A stretch of 20,527 nt of DNA from positions 1-20,527 of the forward strand of contig JBLMWU010000275.1 of the NCBI GenBank assembly GCA_050257395.1. The letters are read 5' to 3'. Both the position numbers and the translations under genes were made by a program. Numbering within the stretch: position 1 is the first letter of the stretch; every line of letters begins with the position of its first letter. This document shows, piece by piece, positions 1 to 5,401 of the stretch. The stretch comes from JAIRTY01 sp050257395. GTDB lineage: Bacteria; Actinomycetota; Actinomycetes; Streptosporangiales; Streptosporangiaceae. The notes beneath the pieces were generated by a model. It saw only the letters and a program-made list of their open reading frames with translations, had not been told where the DNA came from and ran no database searches.

Positions 1-41
1 CGTGCGGGCGATCAGCGACGGCGAGCCGGTGGAGGCAGCTG

Positions 42-788
42 ATGCGGCGCCTGGACGTTCAGATCCCCGCACCCGATGGCCGCAGCAGCGGGACGCTGCA
101 CCTGCCGGACGGGGACGGCCCGTGGCCGGGCGTGCTGGTCTTCCCCGACGCGGGCGGGGCGCGGGAGACGATCCGGCAGATGGCTGACCAGCTCGCGGGC
201 ATGGGCTACGTGGCGCTGGTCCCGGACATCTACTACCGCGGGGGCGACTGGGCGCCGTTCGACATCGCCACGCTGTTCACCGACCCGCGGGAGCGGGCGC
301 GCATGCGCAGCCTCGCGGGTGTGCTCAGCAACGACCGGATCGCCGCCGACGCCGCCGCCTACGCGGATTTCCTGCTGGCCCGGCCGGAGGTGACCGGCCC
401 CGCGATCGGCACGACCGGGTACTGCCTGGGCGGCCGCCTGTCGCTGGTGGCCGCCGCCGGGCTCGGCCGCACCGTCGCCGCGGCGGCGTCGTTCCACGGC
501 GGCAGGCTCGCGGTGGCGGACGACCCGGCCAGCCCGCACCTGTCCGCGGACCGCATCGCCGCCACCGTTTACGTGGCCGGCGCCCAGGACGACGGCTCGT
601 TCACCGCCGGGCAGGCGGAGTTGCTGGACGGCGCGCTCACCGCCGCCGGTGTCGAGCACACCGTGGAGTTCTACCCGGCCCGGCACGGATTCGCGGTGCC
701 CGACAACCCCACCTACGACGCGCAGGCCAGCGCCCGGCACTGGGCGGCACTCGGCGAGCTCTACCAGGCCCGCCTGCCGGGCTCCTGA
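42..788 (+). CDS. Dienelactone hydrolase family protein
   Basis: A 248-residue cytosolic alpha/beta hydrolase of the dienelactone hydrolase (carboxymethylenebutenolidase) family, which opens lactone or related ester bonds using a Cys-Asp-His triad. All three residues are visible: Cys128 in GYCLGG, Asp183/Asp184 in AQDDGSF and His215 in ARHGFAV. The length fits the family (about 230-250). The N-terminal part (PAPDGRSSGTLHLPDG, then PGVLVFPDAGG) is typical. The ATG at 42 follows GGAGG (31-35) by 6 nt. A TGA in another frame overlaps this ATG (TGATG at 40-44), but that frame has poor codon use, so I do not claim an upstream gene from it. The substrate is not predictable. Many such proteins in actinobacteria are general hydrolases rather than true chlorocatechol enzymes. 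No operon partner is visible downstream; the next intact gene faces it. Confidence 0.9.
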   Translation: MRRLDVQIPAPDGRSSGTLHLPDGDGPWPGVLVFPDAGGARETIRQMADQLAGMGYVALVPDIYYRGGDWAPFDIATLFTDPRERARMRSLAGVLSNDRIAADAAAYADFLLARPEVTGPAIGTTGYCLGGRLSLVAAAGLGRTVAAAASFHGGRLAVADDPASPHLSADRIAATVYVAGAQDDGSFTAGQAELLDGALTAAGVEHTVEFYPARHGFAVPDNPTYDAQASARHWAALGELYQARLPGS

Positions 789-912
789 GCCCGGGACCGG
801 ATGCGAACACGGCGGCGGCCGCGGTGGCGGTACCGGCCTGCTTCGGCGGGAAGCGGAGGGCGCCGTCCAGCCGGATGACGTCGTCGTTCAGCTGCGGGAC
901 GTATGCCTGGAG
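789..912 (-). pseudogene. Possible 3' remnant of a short-chain dehydrogenase
   Basis: Read on the minus strand from 912 downward, this stretch encodes AYVPQLNDDVIRLDGALRF and then PPK. The NDDVIRLDGALR part resembles the C-terminal end of some short-chain dehydrogenases, where the chain closes with a (V/L)xxDGALRMAPR-like tail. The reading frame has a TAA two codons upstream, inside an AT-rich palindrome region. No proper stop follows the tail before it runs into the opposite-strand hydrolase gene. There is no start codon or room for the Rossmann fold. I infer a decayed gene end. The match is from memory of the family, not from a search, so it remains tentative. Confidence 0.3.
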
Positions 913-929
913 TTGTTAATTCTCAGAAA

Positions 930-948
930 TAGAGAATTCTATTCTCTA
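930..948. repeat. AT-rich perfect inverted repeat over the TetR stop codon
   Basis: TAGAGAAT-TCT-ATTCTCTA is a perfect 8+8 inverted repeat with a 3-nt centre. A further ATTCTC copy lies at 919-924 and can pair with GAGAAT at 932-937. The run 911-948 is strikingly AT-rich for this genome. It covers the TAG of the minus-strand TetR gene (946-948) and lies between two convergent genes. It could therefore act as a terminator for both, although the short centre and absence of a T run make it equally compatible with an operator. Confidence 0.55.
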
Positions 949-1626
949 GCGCGACTTGGCGAATCCGTGCGCGCAGAAGTCCCAGACCTCACCGGCGCTC
1001 AGCGCGTGCGCCTGCTCCTCGCCGGACACTCCGCTGGACTGCGCGATGAACATGACGGTCTGCATGGTCAGGGCGGCCGCCCGGCGGGGCTTGGCGGCCG
1101 GCCGCAGCTGGCCTGCCTCCCTGGCCTCGGTCATCAGCTCGGTGAACAGCGCCAGCAGCGGCGCGTGCGCCACCTTCACCTCGGCGGGGTGCGTCAGCAG
1201 CAGCTGCGGGGCGAAGTCGGTGAACAGCGGCCTGCGGGCGGCGGGGTCGGGGCGGGAGAGCTCGAACAGCAGCTCCACGGCGACCCGCAGCCGGTCGAGC
1301 GGCTTGGACTGGCCCGCGGCGGCGACGCGGATCTGGTCGGTGGCCCGGCGCAAGGCGTCCTCGAACAGCGCGAGAAGCAGCTCGTGCTTACCGTCGAAGT
1401 GCTGGTAGAAGCTGCGCAGCGACTGGCGGGCCCGGTCGACGACCTCCTGCACGGTGAAGTCGGTGCTGCCCTTCTCCGTGATGATCGCCTGGGCCGCGTC
1501 CAGAAAACGCTGCACTCGCTGCTCGGCCCGCAGCTTGGCCGCCCTGGTGGACCGCTCGACTGCGCGCTGTTTCCAGGCCGGCTCTTCGCCCTGCACGGTC
1601 AAGGCCGGCTCCGTCCTCTGCGTCAT
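946..1626 (-). CDS. TetR/AcrR family transcriptional regulator
   Basis: A 226-residue one-component repressor-type protein. After an unusually long charged N-terminal tail (about 38 residues, rich in Arg, Glu and Lys) comes the TetR DNA-binding domain: RVQRFLDAAQAIITEKG, then FTVQEVVDRARQSLRSFYQHFDGKHELL, with the YxHF recognition-helix ending. The rest is the variable ligand-binding and dimerisation domain. The start ATG at 1626 is preceded by TAAGG about 8 nt away. It is divergent from the acyl-CoA dehydrogenase at 1964, 337 nt away. By the usual arrangement of TetR genes it may control that gene, and acyl-CoA-responsive TetR proteins are common beside such dehydrogenases. The ligand cannot be read from sequence. 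Confidence 0.88.
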   Translation of the reverse strand: MTQRTEPALTVQGEEPAWKQRAVERSTRAAKLRAEQRVQRFLDAAQAIITEKGSTDFTVQEVVDRARQSLRSFYQHFDGKHELLLALFEDALRRATDQIRVAAAGQSKPLDRLRVAVELLFELSRPDPAARRPLFTDFAPQLLLTHPAEVKVAHAPLLALFTELMTEAREAGQLRPAAKPRRAAALTMQTVMFIAQSSGVSGEEQAHALSAGEVWDFCAHGFAKSR

Positions 1627-1963
1627 GTGTAGAACCTTACTGCACTATTCTGGTAGGACCCTTGACCGGGATAGTCGTGCCTTCGCGGCGTTCTGGAGAA
1701 GCCCGTTCTCACCGCAGCCCGGCGGACGGGGCGCCCCCGGCCGGTCACAGCTGCACCAGCCGCGGGGCGGGACCGGGTGTGCAGCAGCGCGCCGGGCGCG
1801 AACGCCGCGAAGATGGCCGGGTCGAGATGCCCGCCGGTGGGGGTGATCGCGTGCCCGGCCGCCGGTCTTGACGAACAGCCCCAGGTTGCGGACGGTGGTA
1901 TAACCGGCCCGCAGGCAGCCGGTCTGGACCGGGAAGTAACCCGCCTGCGAGCAGGAGAGCAGA
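1627..1963. other. Divergent intergenic region with possible gene remnant
   Basis: This 337-nt gap separates the TetR gene and the acyl-CoA dehydrogenase. On the minus strand a coding-like stretch reads AGYTTVRNLGLFVKTGG. After a shift of reading frame near 1850 it continues as GHAITPTGGHLDPAIFAAFA and then APGALLHTRS. That looks like a frameshifted fragment of a protein I do not recognise. No intact gene is supported. The part nearest the dehydrogenase contains a promoter candidate, listed separately. Confidence 0.35.
1896..1904 (+). promoter_or_regulatory. Candidate extended -10 promoter of the acyl-CoA dehydrogenase
   Basis: TGGTATAAC matches an extended -10 element (TGn followed by TATAAC, one base from TATAAT). 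It stands out in GC-rich surroundings and would start transcription near 1911, leaving a leader of about 50 nt before the GTG at 1964. A TTGACG lies at 1868-1873, but the 25-nt spacing is too long for a normal -35. Confidence 0.4.
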
Positions 1964-3130
1964 GTGGACTTTGAGCTGAGCGATGAGCAGCGGCTGTTCC
2001 GGCAGACGCTGCGGGAGTTCGCCGACAAGGAGATCATGCCGGTCGCGCCCGAGTGGGAGCGCACCGGCCGCTATCCCTCGGAGATCGCCGCCCGGCTGGG
2101 CGAGCTGGGGCTGTTCGGCCTCAACGTGCCCGGGGAGTACGGCGGGCTGGCCGCCGACCGGGTCTCCTACGCGCTGGCCTTCGAGGAGATCGCCCGGGCC
2201 TGGCTGGGCGCGGCCGGGCTGATCGGCCCGCACTCGGTGGCCTGCTGGCTCATCGCCCGCAACGGCACCCGGCAGCAGAAGGAGCGGTACCTGCCGCGGA
2301 TGGCCACCGGCGAGCTGCGGTCCGGCATCGCGCTGACCGAGCCCGGCGCCGGGACGGACCTGCAGGGCATCACGACCGCCGCGGTCCGGGACGGCGACCA
2401 CTATGTGGTGAACGGGGCCAAGACCTGGATCACCAACGCACGGGTGGCCGGGGTGCTCCCGGTGCTGGTCAGGACCGGCCCGCCGGGACGGGGCCAGCAC
2501 AGCATGTCGGTGCTGCTGGTGGAGACCTCCGCCGCCGGGTTCCGCGTCACCCGGGACCTGCCCAAGCTCGGCTACAAAGGCCCGGAGACCTGCGAGCTGG
2601 TCCTGGACGATGTGCAGGTGCCAGCCGCGAACCTGCTCGGCGGCGAGGAGGGGCGCGGCCTGCGGCAGGTCCTGAACGGGCTGGAGATCGGCCGGATCAA
2701 CATCGCTGCCCGGGCGGTCGGCGTCGCGCAGGCGGCCTACGAGGCGGCGCTCGGCTACTCCCGCCAGCGGGAGGCGTTCGGCCGGCCGATCGCCGATTTC
2801 CAGGCCATCCAGCTCAAGCTGGCCGACATGGCCACCGAGATCCAGGCCGCCCGGCTGCTGACGTACTGGGCGGCGGCCAGGTCGCAGGCCACCGGCGGCC
2901 GGGTGGACCTGGAAGCGGGCATGGCGAAGATGTACGCCTCCGAGGTCGCGCTCAGGTGCGCGCTGGAGTCCATGCGCATCCACGGCGGCTACGGCTACTC
3001 GGCGGAGTTCGTGGTCGAGCGGCTGTACCGGGACGCCCCGCTGATGGCCATCGGGGAGGGCACCAACGACATTCAGCGGCTGGTGATCGCCAGGTCGCTG
3101 GTGTCGGGCAAAGGGCGGCTGGGCTGGTAG
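1964..3130 (+). CDS. Acyl-CoA dehydrogenase
   Basis: A 388-residue FAD-dependent acyl-CoA dehydrogenase that introduces an alpha,beta double bond into acyl-CoA thioesters and passes electrons to electron transfer flavoprotein. The full fold is present: the helical N-terminal domain (LSDEQRLFRQTLREFADKEI), the beta-domain FAD/substrate motifs ALTEPGAGTDL and KTWITNA, the C-terminal signature RQREAFGRPIADFQ, and the catalytic glutamate Glu365 in GEGTNDIQR. The length is normal for the short/medium-chain type. The GTG start follows GGAG (1954-1957) by 6 nt. It is likely controlled by the divergent TetR at 946-1626. Viomycin-type clusters use a related enzyme on a Dap derivative, but this gene is separated from the Dap operon by an opposite-strand gene and is more likely a fatty or branched-acid catabolic enzyme. 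Confidence 0.95.
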   Translation: MDFELSDEQRLFRQTLREFADKEIMPVAPEWERTGRYPSEIAARLGELGLFGLNVPGEYGGLAADRVSYALAFEEIARAWLGAAGLIGPHSVACWLIARNGTRQQKERYLPRMATGELRSGIALTEPGAGTDLQGITTAAVRDGDHYVVNGAKTWITNARVAGVLPVLVRTGPPGRGQHSMSVLLVETSAAGFRVTRDLPKLGYKGPETCELVLDDVQVPAANLLGGEEGRGLRQVLNGLEIGRINIAARAVGVAQAAYEAALGYSRQREAFGRPIADFQAIQLKLADMATEIQAARLLTYWAAARSQATGGRVDLEAGMAKMYASEVALRCALESMRIHGGYGYSAEFVVERLYRDAPLMAIGEGTNDIQRLVIARSLVSGKGRLGW

Positions 3131-3252
3131 CTTCGATTCCGCTGATGGCCGGGTGGGACATCACCGTGCTCACCGAGGACGTCACCGACTGCGGCCCCCT
3201 GCGCATCCTCGGCGCCCGCCCGGTGGACATGGAGGCCGCGCTCGCCGCGGGT
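3131..3252 (+). pseudogene. Truncated coding remnant downstream of the acyl-CoA dehydrogenase
   Basis: From an ATG at 3145 the plus strand reads MAGWDITVLTEDVTDCGPL, then RILGARPVDMEAALAAG. Practically every codon ends in G or C, as in real genes of this window, until about 3248. There the frame enters the 3' end of the opposite-strand methyltransferase and loses coding character. No ribosome binding site precedes the ATG. I infer a fragment of a former gene and do not recognise the family. It could be a chance open frame in GC-rich DNA. Confidence 0.3.
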
Positions 3253-4074
3253 TCAGCCTTTCCGTCCGACGCCGCCGACGACCGTCATGACCTCGCTGGC
3301 GGCCGGGGCGGCGTCCTCGTCGGGCCGCCACTTCCACACCTCCGTCAGGCCCGGCTCCACCTGCGTCATGCCCTCGAAGAAGGCCGCGAGCTCGTCCCGG
3401 CTCCGGGCTCGGGCGGGAGGCATCCCCTGCCGTGCCTCCCCGAGCTCCCGGGTGGCACCGGTCCGCGGCTCTGTGCCGGCGACCTGGCCTGGCCCCATCT
3501 CGACGTGGGAGATCACCAGGTAGCTGCCGGGCGCCATCACCTCCCGCAGCTGCGCCACGGAGCCCGCCGGGTCGGCCTCGTCGGGCAGGAAGTGCAGGAC
3601 GGCCACCAGCAGGACGGCCACCGGCCTGCTGAAGTCGATCAGCGCGCGGACCTCCGGGGCGGCGAGGAACTCCGCGGGCCGGGCCAGGTCTCCCTGCACG
3701 GCCGTGGTCCACGGGGTGGCGAGCAGCGCCCGCGCGTGGGAGATCACCAGCGGGTCGTGGTCCACGTACACGACGTGCGGCTCCGCGGTCTCCTGCCCGG
3801 CGACCTGGTGCACGCTCTCCATGGTGGGCAGGCCGGCGCCGATGTCGAGAAACTGCGTCACCCCGGCCCTGGCGCAGAAGCGCACGGCGCGCCCCAGGAA
3901 CTTGCGGTTCTCGCGGGCGAGCCGGGGCAGTTCCGGGACGGCGAGGGCAGACCGCCTGGCGGCCTCGCGGTCGGCCGCGAAGTTGTCTTTCCCGCCGAGC
4001 CAGAAGTCGTACATGCGCGCGGCGTTCGGAACCGAGGTGTCAAAGCCGGGGGCAGGGTTCACGGAGTCCGCCAT
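3253..4074 (-). CDS. SAM-dependent methyltransferase, SAV2177 family
   Basis: A 273-residue protein of the actinobacterial SAV2177 (DUF574, Methyltransf_19) family. Family landmarks are in order: the N-terminal NAARMYDFWLGGKDNF block, SAM-binding motif I FLDIGAGLPT (residues 75-84), the acidic VDHDP at 104-108, the HFLPDE segment, and VISHVEM in the C-terminal half. These enzymes have a Rossmann-like class I methyltransferase fold, and their substrates are mostly unknown. They are numerous in Streptomyces and relatives, often as scattered single genes. It is transcribed away from the Dap operon and shares a 291-nt divergent region with it, so co-regulation is possible but not shown. The ATG at 4074 has no good ribosome binding site. 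A TAGGCT hexamer ends 6 nt upstream, so the transcript may be leaderless. Confidence 0.9.
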   Translation of the reverse strand: MADSVNPAPGFDTSVPNAARMYDFWLGGKDNFAADREAARRSALAVPELPRLARENRKFLGRAVRFCARAGVTQFLDIGAGLPTMESVHQVAGQETAEPHVVYVDHDPLVISHARALLATPWTTAVQGDLARPAEFLAAPEVRALIDFSRPVAVLLVAVLHFLPDEADPAGSVAQLREVMAPGSYLVISHVEMGPGQVAGTEPRTGATRELGEARQGMPPARARSRDELAAFFEGMTQVEPGLTEVWKWRPDEDAAPAASEVMTVVGGVGRKG

Positions 4075-4365
4075 CCCGTGAGCCTAACGTAACCGGCATA
4101 AGCCCCATAACAGCATGCAACCGGCATGGTCGCCCGGCGATGACAGCGGCCAGTCACCACGGCCAGCCCTGCTGACGTTCCGCACATAAGCCATAACGCA
4201 CAGTGCCGGCTGAAAAATGGCCCGCCGGCCGGCTGAACCTTCCGGGGCAGTAAGTCGTCAGTAAATCAGAGGCATTGCGCGGGTAATGGTGGTTCCGGGG
4301 TTGGGTGCGCGCCGTGACCTGCGCTCAGGGGTGAGCAGCAACGGAGCTGTGAGTGGGGGGCCATT
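4075..4365. promoter_or_regulatory. Repeat-rich divergent control region upstream of the Dap operon
   Basis: This 291-nt region has no gene. It holds several short direct repeats. CATAAG plus CCATAAC occurs at 4097-4111 (2 extra bases between halves) and again at 4185-4197. AACCGGCAT occurs at 4091-4099 and 4119-4127. GCCGGCTGAA occurs at 4205-4214 and 4228-4237, 23 bp apart and so on roughly the same helix face. A TAGGCT hexamer (minus strand, 4086-4081) could be the -10 box of the methyltransferase gene. I could not define a convincing -35/-10 pair for the operon. The repeats are the natural place for a regulator to bind. Confidence 0.45.
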
Positions 4366-5346
4366 GTGCCGGTCATATCAGTGCCGCATGCGTTCAATCA
4401 GGACGACCTCTTCGTCGACCTCCGGGGTATCGCCGGGTGCCCGCTGTACCTGAAGTGTGAGGGCTTCAACTTCGCGGGCTCGATCAAGCTGAAAGCCGCC
4501 GCCGAGATGATCGAGGGCGCGGTCAGAGAAGGGCTGCTCACGTCGCGGTCGACGCTGGTCGAGTCCTCGTCCGGGAACCTGGGCGTGGCGCTCAGCATCA
4601 TCGCGGCGAGCCTGGGCTACCGGTTCCTGTGCGTGACGGATTCCCGGTGCAACCTGTCGACCCGGCGGCTGATGGAAGCGCTGGGCAGCCAGGTGCATGT
4701 CATCGCCGAGCCGGATCCTGTGACCGGCTTCCTGGGCGCGCGGCTCAGCCACGTGCGTGCGCTCTGCGCAGCCGACGAGCGGTACGTGTGGCTGAACCAG
4801 TACACCAACCAGGGCAACTGGCGGGCGCACTACCGGACCACCGCGCCGGCGATCGCCCGTCAGTTCCCGCAGCTGGACGTGCTGTTCGTCGGGGCGGGCA
4901 CGACCGGGACGCTGATGGGCTGCGCGCGCTATTTCCGGCAGTGGCGCCGCCCGGTCCGGATCGTCGCGGTCGACTGCGTCGGCTCGGTCGCGTTCGGCGG
5001 GCCGCCAGGCCGGCGGATGATCCCCGGCCTGGGCACCAGCGTCCGCCCGCCGCTGCTGGACGAGTCTTGTGTGGACGAGGTGGTGCGGGTCGAGGAGGCC
5101 GACACCATCCGGGTCTGCCACCGGCTGGCCGGCCGCGGCTTCCTCTTCGGCGGCTCCACCGGCACCGTGGTCAGCGGCGCGATGGACTGGTTCGCCCGGA
5201 ACGACGCGGACCACCTGACCGCCGTGGCGATCGCCCCGGACCTCGGTGAGCGCTATCTCGACACCATCTACCAGAGCAACTGGCTGCACGAGCTCTACGG
5301 CGAAGACGTGCTCAGCCCCGCTCAGCCCGCCGCCGTCGGCCCGTGA
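4366..5346 (+). CDS. sbnA: SbnA-like N-(2-amino-2-carboxyethyl)-L-glutamate synthase
   Basis: A 326-residue PLP enzyme of the cysteine synthase fold. It closely resembles staphylococcal SbnA, which joins O-phospho-L-serine and L-glutamate into N-(2-amino-2-carboxyethyl)-L-glutamate (ACEGA), the first step to L-2,3-diaminopropionate. Visible landmarks: the PLP lysine Lys41 in GSIKLKAA, ESSSGNLGVAL (66-76), NQYTNQGNWRAHY (144-156), the phosphate-binding loop GAGTTGT (176-182), and GGSTG (262-266). The NQY(T/A)NxxNWxxHY stretch is SbnA-like rather than typical of O-acetylserine sulfhydrylases. One oddity is SIKLK where most relatives have S(I/V/M)KDR. The GTG at 4366 lies 5 nt after a G-rich run (4355-4360), a weak binding site. 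It is the first gene of a five-gene operon that ends with its pathway partner sbnB. Confidence 0.92.
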   Translation: MPVISVPHAFNQDDLFVDLRGIAGCPLYLKCEGFNFAGSIKLKAAAEMIEGAVREGLLTSRSTLVESSSGNLGVALSIIAASLGYRFLCVTDSRCNLSTRRLMEALGSQVHVIAEPDPVTGFLGARLSHVRALCAADERYVWLNQYTNQGNWRAHYRTTAPAIARQFPQLDVLFVGAGTTGTLMGCARYFRQWRRPVRIVAVDCVGSVAFGGPPGRRMIPGLGTSVRPPLLDESCVDEVVRVEEADTIRVCHRLAGRGFLFGGSTGTVVSGAMDWFARNDADHLTAVAIAPDLGERYLDTIYQSNWLHELYGEDVLSPAQPAAVGP

Positions 5347-5401
5347 CCGGCCGGCCGCGCCACCTGACCGCCGGCTTTCTGAACCCCAAGGAGCGTACGT
5401 A

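Noticed and set aside
1..42. 3' end of an upstream gene with TGA overlapping the hydrolase ATG
   Set aside because: The 13 codons in that frame have poor third-position GC. Another frame (gtg at 2) looks more coding but runs 145 nt into the hydrolase. Too little sequence to decide.
12..740. Long minus-strand open frame opposite the hydrolase, and similar long frames opposite the NRPS and Pls-like genes
   Set aside because: These are mirror frames caused by high GC. They are Arg/Gly/Pro-rich, lack motifs and oppose genes with clear family signatures.
1868..1904. TTGACG/TATAAC as a normal -35/-10 pair for the acyl-CoA dehydrogenase
   Set aside because: The spacer is 25 nt, far from 17; only the extended -10 is kept.
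1964..3130. Acyl-CoA dehydrogenase as a Dap desaturase of the viomycin (VioJ) type
   Set aside because: It lies outside the operon, behind an opposite-strand gene, has all the usual catabolic acyl-CoA dehydrogenase motifs and sits next to a TetR regulator.
4074..4092. IdeR/DmdR-like iron box upstream of the methyltransferase (TTACGTTAGGCT half match)
   Set aside because: Only about 13 of 19 positions match the consensus, nearly all in one half. The matching part is better explained as a TAGGCT -10 box. Iron control of the Dap operon is therefore not claimed, despite SbnA/SbnB being siderophore enzymes in Staphylococcus.
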